Of a DNA stretch of 64,000 nt, positions 27,170 through 36,085 are shown piece by piece. Position numbers and translations under genes: made by a program. The DNA lies in the NCBI GenBank assembly GCA_030612705.1, contig JAUWNI010000003.1:1-64000 (forward strand), given 5' to 3'. The notes under the pieces were generated by a model, which saw only the letters and a list, made by a program, of their open reading frames with translations, did no database searches and had not been told where the DNA came from. This stretch comes from Phycisphaerae bacterium (GTDB lineage Bacteria; Planctomycetota; Phycisphaerae; UBA1845; Fen-1342). How positions within the stretch are numbered: position 1 is the stretch's first letter; the number at the start of each line of letters is the position of its first letter.

Positions 27170-27368
27170 GGTCTCGGGTGCCACGGGCAAGGACCGCACC
27201 GATTCAACCTCAATTGGAGAAAAACGTCGCCGCGGTCCTTGCCCGTGCTTTTGCGATGAAACAGAGAACATGGGCAAGCTGGATTACTTGCAACTCGACG
27301 CTCTTGTAGACCTCGGGCCCAACCGATACCTTGAGCTTGCTGTATCCGACGCTTGCCCATGCCACCCG
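27170..27368. repeat. Family D inverted element, copy 1
   Basis: CGGGTGCCACGGGCAAGG on the left faces GACGCTTGCCCATGCCACCC on the right. An internal arm pair is GGCAAGGACCGC / GCGGTCCTTGCCCGTGC. A second copy lies at 33468-33652. The right end overlaps the region just before the Agl23-like gene, and the longer in-frame start of that gene (27353) would fall inside the repeat. Confidence 0.8.
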
Positions 27369-27373
27369 GTAAA

Positions 27374-28957
27374 ATGAAAAAGAACTGGGCATTCCTTACA
27401 CTGATTCTCCTTACGGCGTTTGTGACGCTGACATCCCGGCTGCCGAAGCTCGACTACCGCCCGATGCACTGCGACGAAGCGGTCCACGCCGTCAAGTGCA
27501 ACGATCTATGGCAGACCGGCAAGTACAAGTACGACCTGCACGAGTACCACGGGCCGACGCTCTACTACTGCACGTTGCCGAGCATCCTGCTCAGCGGCGC
27601 CAAAGACTTCGGCGAAACAACCGAGACAACTTACCGCATCGTGCCCGTGCTGTTCGGCGTCGGACTGATCCTGCTCTTGCTACTGATCGGCGACGGGTTG
27701 GGACGCCGGGCGGCAGTCTGCGCCGGCGTGCTGACCGCTTTGTCGCCGGCGATGTCGTTCTATGGACGGTACTACATTCAGGAAACGCTGCTCGTCTTCT
27801 TCACGTTCGCGGCGCTTGTCGCCGGCTGGCGCTATGTGCGCTCGCGAAACGCCGGCTGGGCAATCCTGGCGGGAGCGGCGATCGGACTAATGCACGCCAC
27901 CAAGGAGACCTGCATCATCGCCCTCGGCACACTGCTGCTCGCGCTCGTGATCAACACGATCTGGCATTGGCGGTTCAGCGGCCCGCGTGTGGTTTGGCGT
28001 GGATACTATCGAGGCAAGGCGCTGGCCGGGGCCGTGCTGGCCGGTGCCGCGCTATCCATTTTGCTCTACTCCGGATTCCTCACGAACGCGAGCGGGCCGC
28101 TCGACTCGTTAAAAACCTTCACAACCTACTTCGGCCGCGCCGGCGGCCACGGCCTGCACGACCACCCCTGGTATTACTACCTTCATATGCTGGCCTACAC
28201 GCACTACGTACCCGGACCGTGGTGGAGCGAGGGGCTGATCCTGCTGCTCGCCGGGATCGGCGCCGTCGCGGCGATTGTCGGCAAAGGCGTCCGCGACGGT
28301 TATGTCCCACTGTTGCGGCTGTTGACGATCTACACGCTGCTGCTAATCGTGATTTACTCGGCGATCCCCTACAAGACGCCGTGGTGTATGCTGGGATTTC
28401 TCCACGGCATGATTCTGCTGGCCGGCGTGGGTGTGGTCGCATTGATTCAATGGCTGCGTTTCACGCCCTTGCGCGTTATCGCGGGCGTATTGCTGTTGGT
28501 CGGCGGTTACCATCTCGGTTGGCAGGCGTATCGAGTGAATACGCGCTTCTGCGCCGACTACCGCAATCCGTATGTCTACTCACATCCGCGATTTGAAGTG
28601 GTCGACCTGGCCCGCCGGGTCGAGGACATCGCCACCGTCCATCCCGACGGCAACGCGATGCTCGTCAAGGTCATGGCAGACGACTATTGGCCGCTGCCGT
28701 GGTATCTCCGTCGGCTATCAAGCGTGGGTTACTGGGAGCACGTGCCCGAGCACCCGGACGCCCCCGTGATTATCGTGGGAGCGGAGCTACAGCCACAACT
28801 CGACGAGCAATTGCAAGATGAGTATCAGGTCAATTCCTATGGATTACGCGCCCCGTCGGTCGTGCTGTGGGCGTACATCGAGCGCGACTTGTGGGATAAG
28901 TACGTGGATAAGCGGCTTCGATCGCAAAGTGCCGCGGCCGAGGCGACGCCGCCATGA
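27374..28957 (+). CDS. Agl23/TIGR03663-like multi-pass membrane glycosyltransferase
   Basis: A 527-residue integral membrane protein with about 10-11 helices and a GT-C type fold. The first periplasmic loop contains HCDEAVHAVKCNDL, giving the acidic residues expected at the GT39 active site. Aromatic-rich GRYYIQETLLVFF and the late TPWCMLGF region match the Agl23/TIGR03663 group. It likely transfers a sugar from a polyprenyl phosphate donor. ATG 27374 is chosen because earlier in-frame codons lie in a family D repeat; no clear ribosome site is seen. The stop overlaps the apbE start (ATGA). Confidence 0.82.
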   Translation: MKKNWAFLTLILLTAFVTLTSRLPKLDYRPMHCDEAVHAVKCNDLWQTGKYKYDLHEYHGPTLYYCTLPSILLSGAKDFGETTETTYRIVPVLFGVGLILLLLLIGDGLGRRAAVCAGVLTALSPAMSFYGRYYIQETLLVFFTFAALVAGWRYVRSRNAGWAILAGAAIGLMHATKETCIIALGTLLLALVINTIWHWRFSGPRVVWRGYYRGKALAGAVLAGAALSILLYSGFLTNASGPLDSLKTFTTYFGRAGGHGLHDHPWYYYLHMLAYTHYVPGPWWSEGLILLLAGIGAVAAIVGKGVRDGYVPLLRLLTIYTLLLIVIYSAIPYKTPWCMLGFLHGMILLAGVGVVALIQWLRFTPLRVIAGVLLLVGGYHLGWQAYRVNTRFCADYRNPYVYSHPRFEVVDLARRVEDIATVHPDGNAMLVKVMADDYWPLPWYLRRLSSVGYWEHVPEHPDAPVIIVGAELQPQLDEQLQDEYQVNSYGLRAPSVVLWAYIERDLWDKYVDKRLRSQSAAAEATPP

Positions 28958-29931
28958 TCGATCCGCCGAAGAAAAGCGAGCATGGTCACGCTTTCCCGCT
29001 GTATCGCTTCAAACACAACGCGATGGCTTGCACCTTCGAGTTGGCATTAGTGAGCGAGGACGCCGACTATGCCGAACAGGCGGCACGCGCTGCCTTCGCG
29101 GAGATCGACCGTCTTGAATGCGAGTTGAGCCGCTTCATCCCGACCAGCGACATTGCCCGCATCAATGCCATCAAGCCCGGCGAAACAGTGCGCGTCGATA
29201 TCGAGGCGGTGGAATGTCTCCAGTTAGCGGCACGAGTGTGCGCGGAAACAAACGGCGCGTTCGACGTCACCTATTCCAGTCGAACACACCAGCGGGACGC
29301 CGGTGCCACCCATGTAGCGGCCGCCCCCCGTGGCGGCCGTTCCATGGAACGGTCAACCGCAACTTCGGCACCACTCGAACTCGACCCGAAAGGCCGCTAC
29401 GTACGCGTGCGGGCCGAAGGCGTGCGTGTCGATCTCGGCGCAGTCGGCAAGGGCTACGCGATCGATCAAGTCCTGACCATTCTGCGCGATTGGAGCATCA
29501 CGGCGGGGCTGATCCATTCCGGTCAAAGCTCCGTCCTCGCGTTCGGCTCTCCGCCCGGAGCCGAAGCCTGGACGATCGCGCTGCGCGACCCGGTCAATGA
29601 CAACGAGACCCTCGAACGCGTCACGCTGAAGGATGCCGCGCTGAGCGGCTCCGGACACAAGCTGCACGGCGACCACATCATCGACCCGCGCGGCGGCCGC
29701 CCCGCCGACGATAAGCTCGGCACGTGGGCGCTTGCCCCGTCGGCGGCGCTCTCCGACGCGCTCGCCACCGCGTTCATGGTCATGTCGCGGGACGAGGTGG
29801 CGGAGTACTGTCGGCGACACCCGGATGTTTCGGCCTTGCTTTACACGAACACGCCCCGCGGTCCGGCCCTCACGCGTTTGGGGAAAGCCCGCGTAGTGAG
29901 TAAACTGTTACGCTTTACCCGTAACGAGTAA
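28954..29931 (+). CDS. apbE: FAD:protein FMN transferase (ApbE family)
   Basis: ApbE attaches FMN covalently to Thr or Ser of exported flavoproteins using FAD. The 325-residue protein shows ELSRFIPTSDIARIN, NGAFDVTYS, VDLGAVGKGYAID (the Gly-Lys-Gly stretch of the FAD site) and a C-terminal SDALATAFMVM. No signal peptide or lipobox is visible, so it may act in the cytoplasm or use an unusual export route. Between GAFDVTY and LELDPKGR about 35 residues (near 114-135) are encoded by a dispersed palindromic repeat read in frame. Translation is coupled to the preceding gene by ATGA. No flavinylation target is found next to it. Confidence 0.87.
   Translation: MIDPPKKSEHGHAFPLYRFKHNAMACTFELALVSEDADYAEQAARAAFAEIDRLECELSRFIPTSDIARINAIKPGETVRVDIEAVECLQLAARVCAETNGAFDVTYSSRTHQRDAGATHVAAAPRGGRSMERSTATSAPLELDPKGRYVRVRAEGVRVDLGAVGKGYAIDQVLTILRDWSITAGLIHSGQSSVLAFGSPPGAEAWTIALRDPVNDNETLERVTLKDAALSGSGHKLHGDHIIDPRGGRPADDKLGTWALAPSAALSDALATAFMVMSRDEVAEYCRRHPDVSALLYTNTPRGPALTRLGKARVVSKLLRFTRNE
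29294..29341. repeat. Dispersed repeat inside apbE, read in frame
   Basis: GGGACGCCGGTGCCACCCAT, then GTAGCGGCCGCCCCCCGTGG and CGGCCGTTC. The same segment in reverse complement lies inside the GT9 gene at 57431-57482, and its first part (GACGCC-GTGCCACCC) recurs in intergenic repeats at 4769, 22410 and 43689. It encodes Asp-Ala-Gly-Ala-Thr-His-Val-Ala-Ala-Ala-Pro-Arg-Gly-Gly-Arg here. Confidence 0.8.
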
Positions 29932-29983
29932 CGCCGCGCGCGGCTATGCCCGCAAATGTGTCGCTCCACCTGAAAGGCAGGAC

Positions 29984-30499
29984 ATGATTAACACGTTTGA
30001 AGGAAAAACGCCGGAAATTGGCGATGGAACCTACATCCATCCCTCCGCCGACGTATTCGGGAATATCAAGATCGGCTCCGATTGCTGGATCGGACCGGGA
30101 GCGCGAATTCGAGGAGATTACGGACGAATCGTGATCGGCGACAACACCGCCGTCGAGGAAAACGCCGTCATCCACGCCCGTCCGGACGAGCAGACGACGA
30201 TCGGTAACTGGGTCACGCTCGGGCACGGGTGTATCGTCCACAATGCGACGATCCACGATTGGGCCGTGATCGGCATGGGGTCGATCGTCTCCGACTGGTC
30301 CGACGTGGGCGAGTGGGCGGTGATCGGCGAAGGCGCGGTCGTCCGCCAGCGACAGGAGATAGCGGCGGGTCACATCGCGGTCGGCGTGCCCGCCAAGGTG
30401 CTCGGCAAGACCGTGGCCGACGACTACAAAGCCGAGTGGAAACATTGGAAGAAAGTGTACGTGGACCTTGCCCGGAGGTATCAGAAAGGGTTGACCTGA
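29984..30499 (+). CDS. Gamma-class carbonic anhydrase-like hexapeptide protein
   Basis: A 171-residue left-handed beta-helix protein. Hexapeptide repeats run from IGDGTYIHPSADVFG to WAVIGEGAVV, followed by a C-terminal helix. Three metal-ligand histidines of gamma carbonic anhydrases are present in order: AVIHARPD, TLGHGCIVH (two). The YrdA/PaaY subgroup has the same ligands but variable activity. The likely function is reversible CO2 hydration, or a related metal-dependent role. The ATG has AGGCAGGA just upstream. It is transcribed convergently with the O-antigen-ligase-like gene. Confidence 0.85.
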   Translation: MINTFEGKTPEIGDGTYIHPSADVFGNIKIGSDCWIGPGARIRGDYGRIVIGDNTAVEENAVIHARPDEQTTIGNWVTLGHGCIVHNATIHDWAVIGMGSIVSDWSDVGEWAVIGEGAVVRQRQEIAAGHIAVGVPAKVLGKTVADDYKAEWKHWKKVYVDLARRYQKGLT

Positions 30500-30540
30500 T
30501 ATAAGTATTCGGGCAGTCACGCCGGCCGGCTTTGCACACG

Positions 30541-33312
30541 CTAATCCGCGTCGGGCGTTTCGAGCAAGTCCGGCATTTTTTGTCGCACGATTTGTCGCAG
30601 TATCTCCATGTCCGCCTCGCGCACGCCGGCGGCCTCGGCGTCGTGCAGAGCCGCTTGTACCGATTCCGTATCGCCCAGCTCGGCAACCGACGCGATGATC
30701 AACGCCCAGGCCGGGCCGTGGTTTGGCCGGTAGCGCAGCACGGCCTGGAGCATTTTGGCCGCCTCGCGTTCGTCACCGGCGGCGAGCAGATAACGCGCCA
30801 GACGCAGCCGATAGGGTATGACCATTTCCTCATACTTATGCGTCTGAATCCCGGGCAGGGCGTCAATGGCTTCCCGCAGAAGCGCAACAGCTTTTTCCGG
30901 CCGGTCGCGCCAGGCTTGGAGTGAGTATTCGGCCTGTTCCGCCAGCGCGACCGAGTAAAGTTCCGGGAAGCGCGGGCGCATCGGCTGGTAAAGCTGCGCC
31001 GCCTGGTCGGCGTCGGCCGCGGCGCCTTCGTAGTCACCTTGCAGGGCTTTCCACGCCGCACTGAGCCGGTACATCTCGGGAGCACCTGAAAGGATCAGCG
31101 CGTCGAGGTCGGTTTGGGGATCGTATGGTCCGACGGATTGGCGCAGGGCGTAAAGGATTTCCTCGAAATCCCGCAGCTTGCGTCCCTTTTGCAGCGCGGC
31201 ATACCACTCGGCGGGCGGGAAACCGTTGCGCAGGGCGTTGCGCAACAACCCGATGTAGTCGTCGACCAGAACGGGGTAGTGCGTGAGGGCAAGTAGCGTT
31301 TGGAGATCAAATGGTCGCAGTCTGCGCTGGATGACCCAGGCCTGAAGAGCGCGTTCGTGCCAGTCGCGAGCCTGCTCATCATCGCCGATGCGCGCAAAAA
31401 GTATCGTCAACATTTCGGCGCACCGGGCGCCAAGGGCGGGCATGCGACCGAAATTCGGAGCATGCCAGCTTAGCTCCAAGGCCACGTCTGAAGCGGATCG
31501 GCAGCGGTCGGCGGCGAACTGCACCAGTTCACGCAATTCAGCCGGAGCGGGGTAGGAATCCTGGCCGTCCGCGAGATCGGCTTGATATCGCTCAGCCGCC
31601 TCAATCGCCTGGGCATAGGCTATGTGGGCGCGGGCGAACTCACAATCAACCGCGCGCTTGTTCGCGATCAACTTACGGACCGGATCGAGCAGGTGTTCCC
31701 GGGCCTCGCGCGTGTGGAACAGGGCCGCTTCGTATTGACCCGAACGGTAGGTGACGGATGCCGCGTATTCGGAGCATACGCCGCTCCAGTTCCGCAGCGA
31801 CAACCAAGCGGCGAGGATCGCCAGTGCCAGGGATACGCCGGCAAGTCCGTAGCGTCGGAGCAACATGCTGCGCAGCCAGGTGTCGGTGACGGCGTGTTCG
31901 TCGAGTCGCTGCTTGGAGATCGAGCGACAGGCCGCCCACAGCGCGCCGAGCAGCGTGTAGAAGATCGCCGGTGTTCCAGGCAGGCGCGGACCGACGCCGA
32001 ACATGGCATCCGTGAGCAGCGCGATGACGGCGGCAACCAATCCGAGGAGCAACCAGCGTCGTTCGGGCGAGAGGTTGGTGCGCAGCAGCGCGGAGGCGGC
32101 AACGATGGTGGCGAGTAAGCCGGCGACGTAGGTCACGCCGCCGACGAGCCCGATCTCGGCGAAGACCTCGAAGAGTTCGTTGTGAGCGTGCTCGACCATT
32201 TCGGCCATGAACGCCGCCGGGTCGAGCACGCGATCGTTGACGGCAAGGGCGCCCGCCAGCCGCGGGTAGCTGCCGGCACCGGTGCCGCTGATGGGTCGCT
32301 GGCTCCACAAGGCGGCGGCGTATTGCCAGGCGTAGACCCGAAAGCGGATCGTCGCGCCGCGGGCCATGGTGAAATCCTGCTTGGCGGATGAGAGATACCA
32401 CGTGCCGAACGAGGCCATAAACAACAGTACTACGACGATGATCCAGCGAATCCGCCGCCGGGCGCGCAGGAACAGCACGCCCGCGATGCCGACCAGCAGT
32501 CCGATCCACGCCCCGCGTGAGCCGGCCAGACTAAAGCACCAGCACAACGGAACCAGCACAATGCCGGCGGCGACGAGACGTTGCCACGCAATGGCGCCGC
32601 GCTGTTGCCGGGATGTCCAAATCGACCCGAGTAAAACAGCACCCGCAATCAAGATCGCCGGCAGCATACACGCGGCCAGCGCGCTGGGATTGCCGATCGG
32701 GAAGCCGGGACGGTGAAACGGGTTTCTGACGTGGAAATACCACACGCACAGCGCCGCCCCAACGGCGGCAATGATGACGTAGCCCCACAAGAGCCGAGGC
32801 AGATCACGGCTCTCCAGACTCCACGACAGCGCGATCGCCCACGCCAGCGCCAGCCCGTACAGAGCAGCCTGGCCGCGCGCGAGATCGGCATCGCCGGACC
32901 ATCGACTGCTGGCCAACGAAATCAGCACCCAGCCGGCCAGAAAGGCCTGGCCGACGAACCAGGCGCGTTTGGCGGTTCGCCGCTCGGGTGGAAAAAGCCC
33001 GGAGACGAGCGCGCGACCGGCCAGCAGCACGAGGGCCGCGACGGTCACGAGGTGAAACGCGAGGTCTTTGATCTCCACGCCGCGGATCGTTGCGACGGCG
33101 CCGCCGAGCGACATCAGGTCGGTGACGCGTTTGAGGATGGAACCCTCGCGCCAAAGGATCGCGCCGGGATAGCTTCCCCCGGTCGGCGGGCTCATCAGGA
33201 AAAACGTTGCGACAAGCAACACGAGCGCCAGGACGAGGCTCAGGAGCGAAAGCAGGCTGCGCAGCCGGTGCCCCGGCGGTGCGGGTGTCGCGATGTTGGG
33301 TGCCTCGAGCAT
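30541..33312 (-). CDS. O-antigen ligase/polymerase-like membrane protein with helical repeat tail
   Basis: A 923-residue protein. About 12 membrane helices occupy the first 480 residues and carry the Wzy/WaaL family pattern. A Ser-Arg-Gly stretch (AGSRGAWIGLL) and the large periplasmic loop with RPISGTGAGSYP and EHAHNELFEVFAEIG (His, Asn and Glu near 372-385) are typical of the PF04932 domain. The last 400 residues are Ala/Leu-rich helix pairs of the TPR kind, continuing to the C-terminus. It probably moves or polymerises surface glycans, with the tail as a binding platform. ATG 33312 has GAGGTG upstream; GTG 33327 is an alternative. Confidence 0.8.
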   Translation of the reverse strand: MLEAPNIATPAPPGHRLRSLLSLLSLVLALVLLVATFFLMSPPTGGSYPGAILWREGSILKRVTDLMSLGGAVATIRGVEIKDLAFHLVTVAALVLLAGRALVSGLFPPERRTAKRAWFVGQAFLAGWVLISLASSRWSGDADLARGQAALYGLALAWAIALSWSLESRDLPRLLWGYVIIAAVGAALCVWYFHVRNPFHRPGFPIGNPSALAACMLPAILIAGAVLLGSIWTSRQQRGAIAWQRLVAAGIVLVPLCWCFSLAGSRGAWIGLLVGIAGVLFLRARRRIRWIIVVVLLFMASFGTWYLSSAKQDFTMARGATIRFRVYAWQYAAALWSQRPISGTGAGSYPRLAGALAVNDRVLDPAAFMAEMVEHAHNELFEVFAEIGLVGGVTYVAGLLATIVAASALLRTNLSPERRWLLLGLVAAVIALLTDAMFGVGPRLPGTPAIFYTLLGALWAACRSISKQRLDEHAVTDTWLRSMLLRRYGLAGVSLALAILAAWLSLRNWSGVCSEYAASVTYRSGQYEAALFHTREAREHLLDPVRKLIANKRAVDCEFARAHIAYAQAIEAAERYQADLADGQDSYPAPAELRELVQFAADRCRSASDVALELSWHAPNFGRMPALGARCAEMLTILFARIGDDEQARDWHERALQAWVIQRRLRPFDLQTLLALTHYPVLVDDYIGLLRNALRNGFPPAEWYAALQKGRKLRDFEEILYALRQSVGPYDPQTDLDALILSGAPEMYRLSAAWKALQGDYEGAAADADQAAQLYQPMRPRFPELYSVALAEQAEYSLQAWRDRPEKAVALLREAIDALPGIQTHKYEEMVIPYRLRLARYLLAAGDEREAAKMLQAVLRYRPNHGPAWALIIASVAELGDTESVQAALHDAEAAGVREADMEILRQIVRQKMPDLLETPDAD

Positions 33313-33467
33313 AAGGTTCGGAGTCACCTCTGTGGTGAAGTCGATCCAGCGTCCGACGCGCGGGGCAAACGCTACGTTTGTCTACCACGCGTGGGCGGAA
33401 ACCGCAAAGGCGGGTCGAAAATTTTCAAAAACAAGTACGAGCGACGCGGACCGCCGGTTCGTACGGG

Positions 33468-33652
33468 GGTGCCACGGGCAAGGGCCGCGCTGCGTTGCTC
33501 GCATTGATAAGAGAAGCTCGCCGCGGCCCTTGCCCGTGCGAACTCGAAAAGCACGGGCAAGCTGCCAGTTTGCACCGGTTGCCGTCTTCGCGATACGCGA
33601 GCCTCCTCTGCCTCGGAACCGGCGCCGGTTGCGACGCTTGCCCGTGGCACCC
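33468..33652. repeat. Family D inverted element, copy 2
   Basis: GGGTGCCACGGGCAAGGGCC on the left faces GCTTGCCCGTGGCACCC on the right, with an internal pair GGGCAAGGGCCGCG / CGCGGCCCTTGCCCGTGC. It shares ends and layout with the element at 27170. It occupies the middle of the 497-bp gap between the O-antigen-ligase-like gene and murC; no gene is seen in the rest. Confidence 0.8.
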
Positions 33653-33809
33653 TCGATGACCGGGGTATCATCGCAGCCTCCGATACTCCAACAAGTTAGC
33701 TTCGCCATGATAAATGGTTACACCCGGTTCGTGGTTACACGCGGGAAAGCATTTACCTTCGGCGCGAAACGTGATATCTTCCGGTGTCCGAGTCAAGGAA
33801 GCCGCGACA

Positions 33810-35240
33810 GTGTCAGACTCCGCCGGCGCGCCAGGATGGCAAGCGCCCCTTCATTTCCGTGAGGCGTGCATCCACATGGTTGGGATCGGTGGTAGCGGTA
33901 TGGCCGGACTGGCCGCGGTGCTACAGAGACGAGGAGCACGCGTCAGCGGGAGCGATCGGCTCGAATCAGCCGCACTTACGCGTTTGGCCGAGAGCGGGGC
34001 ACACGTCACTACGCAACAAACCGCTGATGCGGTCCCGCCCGAGACGGAGTTGCTGGTCATGTCGGCCGCCATCCCCGAACGGCATCCGGAACTCGTCGAA
34101 GCCCGACGGCGCGGGATCACGGTAATCAAGTACGCTCAACTACTCGGGGCTTTAATGGCCCAGAACCACGGCATCGCCGTCAGCGGCACGCACGGCAAGA
34201 GCACATCGACAGCCTGGCTGGCGTTCGTGTTGCGGAAAGCCGGGCTCGATCCGAGCTTCGTGGTCGGGGCCGAATCTCAGCAACTCGGCGGCGGCAGCGG
34301 CGTCGGTGACGGGCCGCACTTCGTCGCCGAGGCCTGCGAATACGATCGCTCATTTCTCAATCTGCGGCCACGGGCGGCGGCGATCCTCAACATCGAGGAG
34401 GATCATCTCGATTGCTACGAAAACCTGGCGGCGATAAACGAGGCGTTTCAGCAGTTCGCGAACCTGGTCCCGCCCGACGGGCTGGTTGTCGTAAACGGAC
34501 AGGACCCGAACTGTCTCGCAATCGCCAACAAGCTCGACATCAATGTCGAGACCTTTGGCTTCGACGCGCAAGACACCTGGCAAGCCGTCGATTTGAGCCT
34601 GCGCGACGGATGTTACGAATTCACCATGCGACACAATGGTGAATCGCTGGGCCGGGTGTGCCTGAGTATCCCCGGCGAACACAATGTTTCCAACGCTCTG
34701 GCCGTCGCCGCGCTGGCGTCGCACGCGGGTGTGTCGTGGACGCATATCAGCGAGGCCCTGCGCGAATTCCACGGGGCCCAACGACGCTTACAGATGATCG
34801 GCGAGGTCGACGGCGTAACCGTCGTCGATGATTACGCGCATCATCCGACCGAGATTCGGGTCACGCTCAAGGCCGCTCGGCAGCGTTTCGGGCCGCGGCG
34901 GGTGTGGTGTGTTTTTCAGCCGCACCAGCATTCGCGGACGCGTTTTCTGCTGAGCGATTTCGCACGCAGCTTCGAGTTGGCCGACTACGTGGTTGTCCCG
35001 CGGATTTACTTTGTGCGCGACAGCGAGCGCGAACGCCAGGCCGTCTGCGCTGCCGACCTGGTCGAGCAGGTCCGGGCAACCGGCGGGCACGCGGTGCACA
35101 TCCCCGAATTCAACACGATTATCCAAACGCTGGTAAGCGACCTCAAGCCCGGCGACCTAGTAATCACGATGGGCGCCGGCGATATCTGGAAGGTGGCCGA
35201 TGAGCTGGTTCAGCGGCTTCGAAAAAATCGTCCGCACTGA
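33810..35240 (+). CDS. murC: UDP-N-acetylmuramate-L-alanine ligase
   Basis: MurC adds L-Ala to UDP-MurNAc, the first peptide step of peptidoglycan synthesis. The 476 residues have an N-terminal Rossmann domain (HMVGIGGSGMAGLA), the ATP loop GTHGKSTST (about 126-134), EACEYDRSFL, IPGEHNVSNALA and the C-terminal VVDDYAHHPTEI and FQPHQHSRT. These are all Mur ligase hallmarks, and the last two are typical of MurC. GTG 33810 with AAGGA 10 nt upstream gives a normal length; the longer frame adds 32 residues not found in the family. It overlaps murB by 41 bp, starting a tightly coupled cell-wall operon. Confidence 0.95.
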   Translation: MSDSAGAPGWQAPLHFREACIHMVGIGGSGMAGLAAVLQRRGARVSGSDRLESAALTRLAESGAHVTTQQTADAVPPETELLVMSAAIPERHPELVEARRRGITVIKYAQLLGALMAQNHGIAVSGTHGKSTSTAWLAFVLRKAGLDPSFVVGAESQQLGGGSGVGDGPHFVAEACEYDRSFLNLRPRAAAILNIEEDHLDCYENLAAINEAFQQFANLVPPDGLVVVNGQDPNCLAIANKLDINVETFGFDAQDTWQAVDLSLRDGCYEFTMRHNGESLGRVCLSIPGEHNVSNALAVAALASHAGVSWTHISEALREFHGAQRRLQMIGEVDGVTVVDDYAHHPTEIRVTLKAARQRFGPRRVWCVFQPHQHSRTRFLLSDFARSFELADYVVVPRIYFVRDSERERQAVCAADLVEQVRATGGHAVHIPEFNTIIQTLVSDLKPGDLVITMGAGDIWKVADELVQRLRKNRPH

Positions 35241-36081
35241 CGTCCCGCTGCGCGAGTACACCTGGTACAAGCTCGGCGGGCCGGCCCGCTGGTTCTGCGA
35301 GCCGCGTGACGAGGACGAGCTGGCCGCCCTGCTTACGCGCTTTCGCGCAGACAATATCCCCTGGCGAATCCTCGGCGGCGGCGCGAATGTCATCGTGCGC
35401 GACGCGGGCTTCGACGGCGCCGTAATCCATCCGCGCGGACCGGTTTTCGAACGGGTCGAATTCGACGCTGAGATCGTCAACGCCGGCGCGGGCGCCGATT
35501 TTCCCAAGCTGATCGGCGCAGCGCTCAAACACGACCTGGTCGGGCTCGAAGTTCTCGCCGGCATCCCCGGCACCGTCGGCGGTGCCGTACGAATGAACGC
35601 GGGCGGGCGTTACGGCGAAATCGGCCGGTTCGTCCAGACGGTGCGTTTGCTCGATGTAAATAGTCAATTCGTGACGCGCGCCGCGGACGAAGTTGGTTTT
35701 GCCTATCGTCACACGAATCTCGATAACTGCATCGTGCTCGGCGTGACCCTGAAGCTACAGCGCGGCGACGGCGAGCGAGCATTGCAGCGCTATCGCGAAA
35801 TCGTGACGGAAAAGCAGCGCGATCAGCCGGCGCTGGCCGCTCGCTCGGCCGGGAGCATTTTCAAAAATCCGCCCGCCCAACCCGCCGGGCGCTTGCTCGA
35901 CGAGGCCGGGCTAAAAGGTGTGCGGATTGGCGGAGCGGAAATCAGCACACGGCATGCAAACTTCATCATCGCGTACGATGACGTAACCGCCGACGATGTG
36001 TTAAACTTGATCTCACTCGCGAAGGAACGCGTGCGCCAAGCCACGGGAATCGAGCTCGAACCCGAGGTAGAGATATGGTGA
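35200..36081 (+). CDS. murB: UDP-N-acetylenolpyruvoylglucosamine reductase
   Basis: MurB reduces the enolpyruvyl group of UDP-GlcNAc-enolpyruvate with NADPH and FAD to give UDP-MurNAc. The 293-residue protein has the FAD signature (RILGGGANVIV), GLEVLAGIPGTVGGAVRMNAGG read in two parts, the catalytic Ser in RSAGSIFKNP and the C-terminal Glu in ELEPEVEIW. Length and the missing extra domain point to type II MurB. The ATG lies inside the 3' end of murC, so translation is coupled. Confidence 0.95.
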   Translation: MSWFSGFEKIVRTDVPLREYTWYKLGGPARWFCEPRDEDELAALLTRFRADNIPWRILGGGANVIVRDAGFDGAVIHPRGPVFERVEFDAEIVNAGAGADFPKLIGAALKHDLVGLEVLAGIPGTVGGAVRMNAGGRYGEIGRFVQTVRLLDVNSQFVTRAADEVGFAYRHTNLDNCIVLGVTLKLQRGDGERALQRYREIVTEKQRDQPALAARSAGSIFKNPPAQPAGRLLDEAGLKGVRIGGAEISTRHANFIIAYDDVTADDVLNLISLAKERVRQATGIELEPEVEIW

Positions 36082-36085
36082 AAGG

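Noticed and set aside
27092-27373. Start of the Agl23-like gene at 27353
   Set aside because: The first seven codons are part of the family D repeat arm; the next ATG leads straight into the first membrane helix.
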